Positions 34,105 to 41,729 of a DNA stretch of 64,000 nucleotides are shown here, one piece after another. A program made the translations under genes and the position numbers. The first letter of the stretch is position 1; each line of letters opens with the position of its first letter. Origin of the DNA: Pseudobdellovibrionaceae bacterium (lineage in GTDB: Bacteria > Bdellovibrionota > Bdellovibrionia > Bdellovibrionales > Bdellovibrionaceae); the NCBI GenBank assembly GCA_030158485.1, contig JAOASS010000006.1:124001-188000 (forward strand), in the 5' to 3' direction. A model generated the notes under the pieces. That model was not told the origin of the DNA. It worked only from the letters and a program-made list of their open reading frames with translations, and made no database searches.

Positions 34105-35463
34105 TTAAAGTAAAGTTCCTTTAAGAATAATAGCTGCGACGCTAAAATAAATAACAAGTCCCATGACATCGACAAGAGTCGCAACAAAGGGTGCTGAAGC
34201 TGACGCAGGGTCAAATTTCAATTTCTTTAAAATAAACGGAAGCATTGATCCAGTGACAGTGCCATAACAAACGACACAAATAACAGATATAAAAACTGTA
34301 AAACCAATCTTCATGTAATGAGGACCGTATTGAGCTTCATTATTTGGCCAAGCTAAAATTCTCATCAGCCCAAGTGCTCCCAGTAGCAGTCCTAAACACA
34401 ATCCCATTGCAACTTCTTTTACGACAACGCGCCACCAGTCTTTAATTCGAACTTCGCCAAGAGCGAGCGCGCGAATAATTAAGGTAGAAGCTTGTGAGCC
34501 CGAGTTTCCACCGCTTGCAATAATCAGAGGAAGAAAAAAAGTCAAAACGACAGCGCGTTCGATTTCAATTGAATAATATGAAAGTGCTGTTGCTGTGAAC
34601 ATTTCGCCGATAAAGAGAACAGAAAGCCACCCGCCACGTTTGCGTAACATTTCTTGAAAAGTTAGTTTAAAATAAGGAGCATCTAAGCTTTCAACACCAC
34701 CAAATTTTTGAATATCTTCTGTGGCTTCCTTTTGGATAGCTGTTGCGACGTCATCGAAAGTGACGATCCCTTTCATCTTTCCATCCAGATCGATAACGGG
34801 TAAAGCCATTAAATTTTGTTGAGAAAAAATTCGACCTATTTGTTCTTGATCCATTTCAACCGGAATTTTAATCATTTCCGTTTGCATAATTTCTTTTACA
34901 AGTTTTTGCGGTTGCGCCGAAAAAAGTTCTCTGAAAGAGACAACGCCTTGAAGTTTCTGATTTGAATCCAAAACATAAGCATAATAAATCGTTTCAACTT
35001 GAGTTTTTGACTGGAGTCGTAAGTAACTGATAGCTTCATCCGCAGTCATATCAGGACGAAGTCGAGCAAATCGCGAACTCATCAAACCACCCGCATTATC
35101 TTCTGCATAGGCAAGTAAGGCAGTTACTTCACGACGAGTCTGTGGGTCCAGTAAGCCGAGAATGTCTTCTCTGTGCTCAGAATCAACTTCTTGGATCAAA
35201 TCAGCGACATCATCTGGCGCCAAAAGACGGACCCAAGATCGCTTTTCAAGTGGAGTGGAAAACTCTTGCAGAAGCTCGGCTTGGTCATGGGTATTCAGAT
35301 TTAAGAAAAGTTCTTCCGCATCTGTGCGAGGTAAAGACTGAAACTTATCTTTCCGTTCTTGTCGTCCTAAAGCAGACCAAGTACTTGCAAGAAGAATAAA
35401 TTCTGTTTCTGGTGAAACAGGGCTTTCTTCAGCTTGATTATTTTGGTCTTTCTCGTCTGCCAT
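34105..35463 (-). CDS. mgtE: Magnesium transporter MgtE
   Basis: Mg2+ channel of the inner membrane, gated by cytosolic magnesium. N domain (about 30-140, acidic helices), two CBS domains (about 140-265; PVIDLDGKMKGIVTFDDV) and a five-helix membrane domain (about 285-452) with the conserved ASGGNSGSQASTLIIRALALGEV. Length 452 aa is typical. It starts 61 bp downstream of the ABC exporter on the same strand but has its own candidate promoter (35511-35537). It is convergent with the subtilase-PilZ gene (3 bp apart). Confidence 0.95.
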   Translation of the reverse strand: MADEKDQNNQAEESPVSPETEFILLASTWSALGRQERKDKFQSLPRTDAEELFLNLNTHDQAELLQEFSTPLEKRSWVRLLAPDDVADLIQEVDSEHREDILGLLDPQTRREVTALLAYAEDNAGGLMSSRFARLRPDMTADEAISYLRLQSKTQVETIYYAYVLDSNQKLQGVVSFRELFSAQPQKLVKEIMQTEMIKIPVEMDQEQIGRIFSQQNLMALPVIDLDGKMKGIVTFDDVATAIQKEATEDIQKFGGVESLDAPYFKLTFQEMLRKRGGWLSVLFIGEMFTATALSYYSIEIERAVVLTFFLPLIIASGGNSGSQASTLIIRALALGEVRIKDWWRVVVKEVAMGLCLGLLLGALGLMRILAWPNNEAQYGPHYMKIGFTVFISVICVVCYGTVTGSMLPFILKKLKFDPASASAPFVATLVDVMGLVIYFSVAAIILKGTLL

Positions 35464-35510
35464 TTGGAGTCCCCAAAGTGTCCGATGATCATCAATACGT
35501 ATTAGCTGTT

Positions 35511-35537
35511 GTATCGGTACTTAGTTAGACTTGTCTA
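35511..35537 (-). promoter_or_regulatory. Sigma-28-like promoter candidate of mgtE
   Basis: On the minus strand TAGA (35534-35537), exactly 15 nt, then ACCGATAC (35511-35518), a two-mismatch version of GCCGATAA. It overlaps the end of the ABC gene and would give a leader of about 40 nt before the mgtE ATG. Confidence 0.4.
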
Positions 35538-37366
35538 GAGTCCAAATTCATTTTCTCAAATTGAGAAAGAGCATCTTGAGCTCGACCTTTGAATTTTACT
35601 TTACCTTTTTCGAGCCAAAGTATTTCATCGCAAATACCAAGAGTTTGTAGACGATGGGCAACAAAGAGAAGAGTTTTCCCTTTATACTCTTGTTTCAAAA
35701 CGCTCAGAACAATTTTTTCAGTCACAGGGTCAAGGGCACTTGTCGCTTCATCCAATACAAAAATAGGCGCTTTTTGCAGTAGACACCGAGCTAACCCTAA
35801 AAGTTGCTTTTCCCCTAGAGAAATATTTTTACCTTTTTCTTGAAGCTCATAGTCTAGATTTTGGCCGATTGATTCAAACCAAGGACCTAAGCCAACTTTA
35901 AGTAATGAATCGATCAATTCGGCTTCTGAGCATAGTTTTTCCAGGTCCAGGTTGTCTTTTAAAGAAGCTTTAAAAATAACAGGATCTTGCGGTAAGTAAG
36001 CGACTGATTTTCTTAAATTCTGCAGATCGCCTTCTTGTTGTGGATTATTATTGCCAATTGAAACCGAGCCTTCGCTCAAGGGGTAAAGATGGCTCAAAAT
36101 TTGTAGTAAAGACGACTTTCCACTGCCTGTGCGGCCAATAATTCCTAACTTTTGCCCTTCAGGAATGACGAGACTAAAATTTTTAAAAATCCAGTCTTGT
36201 TCTTCGTTATATTTAAACGAAATATTTTGAAATTTAATTTCAAAAGAAGAAACTTCTGTTTGTTTTCTGTTTTGTTCATCAGTTTTTGTATCTTGTGGAT
36301 GATCTGTTTTATATCGAGCACGCGAAGGTAGTTTCATATAAGATTCAAGTGGTCTTCTGAGGTAATCATCCATTCTTTCAACTCCGACAAAACCTTCTTC
36401 CAGTTGAGTCAGCCACTCAAAAAACATTTGAACGGCGTTAAATGAAAAAAGAATCAGACCTAACGAAACTCCGACATCACCAACCGTCATAAAACCATTT
36501 TTGAGGCCCCACCAAGAATAAAAACCGACAACTAGAAACCAAAGTGTTGATAAAAAATTCATTTGGAAAACATAAGCCAAAACTAAAGCAACAGTTTTAC
36601 GTTTTGATTCTAAATACATTTTATCAAGATAAGCAAAGCGCGCTTGAAAGAGGGTTTCTTTCTCGAATAAACGAATGCTGATGGCTCCTTGTGCTGTTTC
36701 TGCGAAATGTGCTAAAGAAGGACCTCGTTGAGAGGATAATGTTCGACGAGCTTCCCGTAGTTGATTTCGATTAAGACGGTAAATTAAGAGGTTTGCAACT
36801 GCGTAAACAAGCATCAATATAAACAGTGAAGAGTGCACAAAGCTCAGTAAAACGACCAAAGCAATTAAATCAAAAAGAATCGAAAAGAACTCAGCTAATG
36901 GCCCTCCAAAAAGTCTAAAAATGTTTCCGTAATCTGAAGAAAAACGAGTCATAATTCGGCCTACTGGATTGCGATCAAAGAAGCTCATGGGGGCACGGGA
37001 AACTCGTAAAGTTGTTTCATCATACAGGGAGGAAACAGCCCGTGAGGAAATCCGAGAAAAGCGAATTCGAAAAAATGTTGTGAGCGCGAAGCCTACCATT
37101 GTCAGACCCAAGAGCATCCAAACAAAATCTTCTGCTTTCCAGAGACTCATCCATTGAGGAAGTTTTTCTGGGTGAGTAATACTATCAACCCAAAAACCGA
37201 CCATATTGGTATTGGCAAGAACAAGAACTCGCCCGATAAAACCTACACTCAGAACCAGAAACAAAGACTTTTTAAATGGAGCATAAGCCATTAAAAGAGT
37301 ATGAAAGACTGTCTTTTTGAAGCCGCCTTCAAAAGTTTTTTCTTGTTCAAATCCGATTGAGCTCAC
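35525..37366 (-). CDS. ABC exporter half-transporter with degenerate signature motif
   Basis: Six-helix exporter membrane domain (about 20-330) followed by a nucleotide-binding domain (about 380-600). Walker A GRTGSGKS, Walker B IFVLDEATSALD with the catalytic Glu, and H-loop LFVAHRLQT are canonical. The signature motif reads ISLGEKQ instead of LSGGQ. It starts 4 nt inside the end of the partner half-transporter gene, so the two form a heterodimer. The combination resembles NBD2 of ABCC/MRP proteins. Substrate unknown. Confidence 0.92.
   Translation of the reverse strand: MSSIGFEQEKTFEGGFKKTVFHTLLMAYAPFKKSLFLVLSVGFIGRVLVLANTNMVGFWVDSITHPEKLPQWMSLWKAEDFVWMLLGLTMVGFALTTFFRIRFSRISSRAVSSLYDETTLRVSRAPMSFFDRNPVGRIMTRFSSDYGNIFRLFGGPLAEFFSILFDLIALVVLLSFVHSSLFILMLVYAVANLLIYRLNRNQLREARRTLSSQRGPSLAHFAETAQGAISIRLFEKETLFQARFAYLDKMYLESKRKTVALVLAYVFQMNFLSTLWFLVVGFYSWWGLKNGFMTVGDVGVSLGLILFSFNAVQMFFEWLTQLEEGFVGVERMDDYLRRPLESYMKLPSRARYKTDHPQDTKTDEQNRKQTEVSSFEIKFQNISFKYNEEQDWIFKNFSLVIPEGQKLGIIGRTGSGKSSLLQILSHLYPLSEGSVSIGNNNPQQEGDLQNLRKSVAYLPQDPVIFKASLKDNLDLEKLCSEAELIDSLLKVGLGPWFESIGQNLDYELQEKGKNISLGEKQLLGLARCLLQKAPIFVLDEATSALDPVTEKIVLSVLKQEYKGKTLLFVAHRLQTLGICDEILWLEKGKVKFKGRAQDALSQFEKMNLDSRQV
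35554..35566 (+). promoter_or_regulatory. Shared upstream element, copy 5 (mgtE)
   Basis: TCTCAAATTGAGA is the most symmetric copy (TCTCAA-A-TTGAGA). It lies inside the 3' end of the ABC gene, 16 nt upstream of the candidate mgtE -35. Because it is within coding sequence, chance is harder to exclude here. Confidence 0.35.
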
Positions 37367-39102
37367 GTTTTTACCTCAAGAGATTTTTCTTTATTTAATT
37401 CATGCAATTCTCCAGAGCGCATTTCGTAAACTTTCGATACGAAATGTAGAACAGATCTGCGGTGTGTTGTGATAATGACAGTTTTATTTTTAAGAGGGCC
37501 TGCAAATAAATCTTTTAAAATTTTATTTTCAGTTTCAGCATCGAGTTGGCTCATTGAATCGTCAATTAAGACAAGAGGGCGTTCCTGAACAATTGAACGC
37601 GCAAGACTCAGTCTTTGCTTTTGTCCACCGGATAAATTAACACCCCTTTCACCAATTCGAGTGTCAAGTCCATCACTGAGTCCTTCATAAGCAGGATTAA
37701 AATCCACATGACTTAAAAATGAATCCATTTCAGGATCAAGCAGTGCTGATTTTTCGTATTCGAAGGCGACGTTGTCTCTTAAAGTTGAGTTCATCAGAAA
37801 TGATTCTTGAGGTACATAGTTTAAAACTCTTCTGAGTTCTTTTGTGACTTCGCCTTGAACGGGTTCACCTTTGTATAAAAAACTTTTAAATTGTCCTTTT
37901 AGTTCTCCCATCAGGCAGTGAAGAAAAGCAGACTTTCCACTTCCCACTTCGCCTAAGATAGCCACTTTTTCGCCTTGATAAATTTTAAAATTAAGATTCT
38001 GAAGGACGGGAGTTTCATCATGAATCCAATTCAAGCCTTCAATTTCAATCAATGGCAATATTTCAGCTGCTGAATTTTTAAAGCGTCTTTGTTCGATTTC
38101 GTAGTCTGAAAATGAAGTCATTTTTAAAAAATTTTCTAGACGTTTTGAAGAAGTGAGAGCATCGAATGCAAAAGTAAAAAACCAGGGAAGCTGTCTGAGG
38201 GGGCGATTCAGAAGAATCCCAAGAAGCCAAAAAACTGTCCAAATTTCCCCTGGGGTGAGAACTCTTTTATAAATCCAGATTAATGAAAGCCCCGCAGTGA
38301 CATTGAATATAAAAGTTGCATGGGAAGTAATAGCGTTCATGATCTGGCCGTTTGTGACCATTTCGATTCGATTTTGAGTTTCTTTTTCTCTGACTTCAAA
38401 AATTCGAGCTTCAAAGGGTTCAAGCCAATTAAGAATTTTAAGTGTTCTAATATTTTGTATCCATTCGTTGACAAAAGAAGTTCTCAGGGCGGCCAGTTCT
38501 TTAAATTTAAGAAAGAATCGACTTTGCCGAAGCGCTAATGCCGTATTGATGAGTGCTACAATCAGAACTAAAGCACACGTTTCAAATAAGGGCGTACCGA
38601 CTAGATAATTTAATGCGAACGGTGTTAAAATTAATGGAAAAAAAGTACTCGCGCCGAAAGGAAGTGTTTGCTCAAGAAGTATTGTTGAAGCGGGAACATC
38701 TGTAGCGTAAAGAGCAACCATTTCCCCAACAGTTTTTTTTTCTAAGCTTTCACTTTTAAGTCGCAAGGACTGGTTGTACAGACCTTGTGCTAATTTTCTT
38801 TGGGATAACAAAGCTTCTTTGAGTCCCCAGTAGTTATTCAATTGAGTCGCAAGTGAGGCCAAAACAAAACAGATAAAACTATTAATTAAAAAAAATATTT
38901 GTTGTTGTTCTTCAGCCACTAAAGATCCAGAGAGGCTATCAATAAATGATTTTTGAAAGCCTGCTGCAACTAAAGTTAGGGCAGCAGCCCCAAAAGAAAC
39001 AAATAAAATAAGTGCTCTCCAGGGCCAACGATCTTTTAAAAGAGCCTTGTAAATTGGCTGATCAAATCGTTGAGTCGGGAGGCGTGAAGGCATCGGAATC
39101 AT
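37363..39102 (-). CDS. ABC exporter half-transporter with degenerate Walker B
   Basis: Partner of the following half-transporter. Membrane domain about 25-310, nucleotide-binding domain about 345-570. Walker A GEVGSGKS, signature LSGGQKQRL and H-loop VIITTHRR are canonical, but Walker B reads LVLIDDSMS, with Asp where the catalytic Glu is expected. This is the NBD1 pattern of ABCC/MRP-type transporters. The ATG at 39102 (or 39093) lies inside the 3' end of the 2OG-oxygenase gene, so the three genes are probably translated from one message. Confidence 0.92.
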   Translation of the reverse strand: MIPMPSRLPTQRFDQPIYKALLKDRWPWRALILFVSFGAAALTLVAAGFQKSFIDSLSGSLVAEEQQQIFFLINSFICFVLASLATQLNNYWGLKEALLSQRKLAQGLYNQSLRLKSESLEKKTVGEMVALYATDVPASTILLEQTLPFGASTFFPLILTPFALNYLVGTPLFETCALVLIVALINTALALRQSRFFLKFKELAALRTSFVNEWIQNIRTLKILNWLEPFEARIFEVREKETQNRIEMVTNGQIMNAITSHATFIFNVTAGLSLIWIYKRVLTPGEIWTVFWLLGILLNRPLRQLPWFFTFAFDALTSSKRLENFLKMTSFSDYEIEQRRFKNSAAEILPLIEIEGLNWIHDETPVLQNLNFKIYQGEKVAILGEVGSGKSAFLHCLMGELKGQFKSFLYKGEPVQGEVTKELRRVLNYVPQESFLMNSTLRDNVAFEYEKSALLDPEMDSFLSHVDFNPAYEGLSDGLDTRIGERGVNLSGGQKQRLSLARSIVQERPLVLIDDSMSQLDAETENKILKDLFAGPLKNKTVIITTHRRSVLHFVSKVYEMRSGELHELNKEKSLEVKT

Positions 39103-39688
39103 ATCGAAACCATCCCGTCAGTGAAGACCTTGCAAAATTTGACTTTCGCACTTCATGCCAGATCTCGTCACTTTTAAAAATAACAACGCGTCCTGGTAGA
39201 GGTTCTATTATTTGGTTAACTTGATTTGTATCGCCAACATTGATCACAAGTTCACCGCCATCTCCATTTTCCCATTTATCGTGCAAGTAAACGACGAAAG
39301 TTAAAATTCGAGAAGCTTTTGATTCATGCTGATCTTTGTGTCTTTTATAAAAATGCCCAGATTCATAGCGAGCAAAATGGGCTTCTGTCCTTTGCATCGA
39401 TAAAAACAGAGCCTGATTCAAATAGATTCGCCAGTTATGAAGTTCATTTAAAATTTTAGAATCTAGTGAGCGGTGAGGCTCAAGCCAGGAAATTTGATCA
39501 TTTCGAATTTTCGCTTCATTTTGCAAAGTGGATTTCCGCCCTATGGCGGCAAGTTTAAAGAGTCCATCTGTCTGATGACTTTTTAGGACTTCAAGCCAGT
39601 CCGAGCGCGTGGTCGCAGATAAAGCTGTATCTGAGTAACAAATTCCAGAAACTGAGAGGTGGTCTAATAGACATTCAAGCCAAACCAT
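39062..39688 (-). CDS. 2-oxoglutarate/Fe(II)-dependent oxygenase (prolyl 4-hydroxylase type)
   Basis: Cytosolic iron oxygenase. The metal triad is H117-K-D119 (FYKRHKDQHE) and His178 (EIWHEV), with Arg188 as the 2-oxoglutarate-binding residue. The double-stranded beta-helix runs from about 100 to 200 (YLHDKWENGDGGELVIN; LPGRVVIFKSDEIWHEV). It matches the prolyl 4-hydroxylase-like 2OG-FeII_Oxy_3 group, whose bacterial members hydroxylate proteins such as EF-Tu. The target is unknown. It heads the minus-strand unit with the ABC exporter, overlapping it by 41 bp, and is divergent from the amine oxidase. Confidence 0.88.
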   Translation of the reverse strand: MVWLECLLDHLSVSGICYSDTALSATTRSDWLEVLKSHQTDGLFKLAAIGRKSTLQNEAKIRNDQISWLEPHRSLDSKILNELHNWRIYLNQALFLSMQRTEAHFARYESGHFYKRHKDQHESKASRILTFVVYLHDKWENGDGGELVINVGDTNQVNQIIEPLPGRVVIFKSDEIWHEVRKSNFARSSLTGWFRYDSDAFTPPDSTI

Positions 39689-39730
39689 GGTGAGCTGATG
39701 CTAACAACTTAAATTCAAAAGGTGTAGTAT

Positions 39731-41206
39731 TTGAAAATTCCCAGGCGTCATTTTTTAAAACAAGTCGCATCTGTTGGTTCGTTGGCGCTGACGGGCTGCG
39801 CCAGTCTGGATTCGTTTTTTGCTTCAGATAAAAAAGACTTTGGAAAAGAAGTTTTAATTATTGGAGCGGGGGCGGCGGGGCTCATGGCAGCTCATACATT
39901 AAAGAAAAATCGAATTCCTTACCGTTTATTTGAAGCTTCTTCACGACCCGGTGGTCGACTTTATACTTTAGAAAATGCGGACGGTAGTCATTTGGATATG
40001 GGTGCTGAGTTTTTTGAAAGTCATCATCGTTTGGTTTTTGAATTACTTAAAGAATTTCAAATTGATTGGGAAGAGCGGGTCTTTAACCCTGCGATTTCAC
40101 CACTTTGGCAGTCTACTAACGGGCAAGTTTTAATGGACGTTGAGTATCAAAAAATTTCTTCTCACTTTATTTCTCAATTTATTCAGAATCGAATTCAAAC
40201 TTTTGGATCAGTCGGTATTGGTTCTGAAAATGTCCCAATTCTATCGCCACTTTTGGCGGAAGAAATGGATTCCTACTCGATTACCCAGTACTTAAATGCA
40301 CACTGGGTTCAGCCAGACGAAAGGGTTTCTGCTTATTGGGATGCATGGTCACGTTCACACTATTCAGCAGAAGCGAATCGGATTAGCGCATTACGATGGT
40401 TGTGGGATCAGCAATCAGATAAAAAAACAAAGAGTTTTTACAAAATAAAAGGCGGTTGGGGTCAACTCGTTCATCTTCTTTACGAAAGAGCAGCTGGAGT
40501 CATTCCGGATCATCTTATTCGACTCAATTGGAATTTAGTTGCAATGAGGCGAGCAAAAAATAGTTTTCAATGTGTGTTTAGAACGCCTCAGGGAACTCAA
40601 GTCTTAGAAGCTGAAAATTTGATCTTAGCTCTTCCCATTAATCAGTATCAAAAAATTGATGGGCTTATGAAAATTGATATCACGGATCAAAAAAAGAAAG
40701 CTTTCACCCAAATTCAACTTGGAGAGTCCGCAAAAACTTACGTGTCATTTAATCCGAGCGAAGTGGCCTTAAAGTTAAGTCCTAACGACTTGGCCAAGCT
40801 TCCACAAATATTAAGAGACCAGGTTCAGATATCAAGCACGTCAGTGAGCGATTCAAAGATTTGGTTGGGAGGCTTAAGAAGTGGTCAGCAAGCACAGTGG
40901 ACTTTACCAGATATTGAAAATTGGAGAGCTGGCTTGCTCAATACTAACTCGACAAATTCATTTGAATATCAAGTGATAAATTGGAAGGATCGTCCCTTTA
41001 TTCAAGGAGCCCGCAGTCTTTGGGCACCAGGTCAGTGGGGGCTCTATTCAAAAGCGTTTGAGTCGTCAGATTTTGATGACCACTTACAATGGGCTGGAGA
41101 GCATGTACCTGCTCAGGAAAAAGGGTCTGTTCATGCGGCTCTTGTGAGTGGACAAACGGCAGCTTTAAAGCTTATCGAAAAGTTAAGTTCGAGTCGTTCT
41201 TCTTAA
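39731..41206 (+). CDS. FAD-dependent amine oxidase, Tat lipoprotein
   Basis: Flavoprotein of the monoamine/polyamine oxidase family. The N-terminus PRRHFLKQVASVGSLALTGC combines a twin-arginine motif (RRxFLK) with a lipobox (LTGC), so it is probably exported folded with FAD and lipid-anchored. The dinucleotide motif IIGAGAAGLMAAHTL and RPGGRLYTL follow at about 40-80, and the C-terminal FAD motif is near WAGEHVPAQEKGSVHAALVSGQ. It starts with TTG 39731 with AAAGGTG upstream. Substrate unknown. Confidence 0.88.
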   Translation: MKIPRRHFLKQVASVGSLALTGCASLDSFFASDKKDFGKEVLIIGAGAAGLMAAHTLKKNRIPYRLFEASSRPGGRLYTLENADGSHLDMGAEFFESHHRLVFELLKEFQIDWEERVFNPAISPLWQSTNGQVLMDVEYQKISSHFISQFIQNRIQTFGSVGIGSENVPILSPLLAEEMDSYSITQYLNAHWVQPDERVSAYWDAWSRSHYSAEANRISALRWLWDQQSDKKTKSFYKIKGGWGQLVHLLYERAAGVIPDHLIRLNWNLVAMRRAKNSFQCVFRTPQGTQVLEAENLILALPINQYQKIDGLMKIDITDQKKKAFTQIQLGESAKTYVSFNPSEVALKLSPNDLAKLPQILRDQVQISSTSVSDSKIWLGGLRSGQQAQWTLPDIENWRAGLLNTNSTNSFEYQVINWKDRPFIQGARSLWAPGQWGLYSKAFESSDFDDHLQWAGEHVPAQEKGSVHAALVSGQTAALKLIEKLSSSRSS

Positions 41207-41211
41207 ATTTT

Positions 41212-41706
41212 TTAGAAATTAAAAAGAAGAACTTTTTCTATACCATCTTGATTCATAAAAGCATCAATTTGAGGCTTTTGAATCATTCCAAGAAATTTAT
41301 ATTCAGTTGGATTTGGATTCACGTCAGCGTTGATCCAATTTATTTTTGCAGAATTTGAAATCGCAAAAATCACCATATTATAAGAACCCCGTCCTGGAGT
41401 TTTTTCAATTTGTACGGCTGGAAACACAACAACTTCGGAACTGATTTGTTGAGTCTGACTTTGTGGCCTGACGATATCAACATAGGGAATGGGACTGACA
41501 TTTAAAAAAGCGGGTCTGCCAACTGCGTAGATCACGTGAAGATATCGACCGATTTGATTTTTTGTTGTTGTCACTTGAATCGCAGGCACAGTATCTATTC
41601 TTCCGGCAAGAGCTGAGCGTTGAGCAAATGAACCACTGAGAATTCCCAGTCCTAGTATCAGAGTCAAAATCGCTGGAAGATTTATTTTTTTTACAGTTTT
41701 TTTCAT
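41212..41706 (-). CDS. Exported protein of unknown function, 164 aa
   Basis: A signal peptide (about residues 1-27, ending SFAQ) precedes a beta-rich domain of about 135 residues with no recognised family. The ATG at 41706 is chosen because GGGAG lies 6-7 nt upstream; a longer reading from 41751 would overlap the upstream gene. It sits 23 bp after the 602-aa exported protein on the same strand, so they may act together. Convergent with the amine oxidase gene (5 bp apart). Confidence 0.72.
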   Translation of the reverse strand: MKKTVKKINLPAILTLILGLGILSGSFAQRSALAGRIDTVPAIQVTTTKNQIGRYLHVIYAVGRPAFLNVSPIPYVDIVRPQSQTQQISSEVVVFPAVQIEKTPGRGSYNMVIFAISNSAKINWINADVNPNPTEYKFLGMIQKPQIDAFMNQDGIEKVLLFNF

Positions 41707-41729
41707 AAGTGCTCCCATACATTTATTGT

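Noticed and set aside
34606-34613. Perfect GCCGATAA on the plus strand.
   Set aside because: It lies inside the mgtE coding sequence, far from any plus-strand gene start and without the upstream palindrome.
35863-35871. GGCCGATTG on the plus strand.
   Set aside because: Inside the ABC gene with no gene start on that strand nearby.
39093-39102. Frameshift between the 2OG-oxygenase and the ABC gene because of the 41-bp overlap.
   Set aside because: Both proteins are complete in their own frames with intact motifs; the overlap is a normal operon junction.
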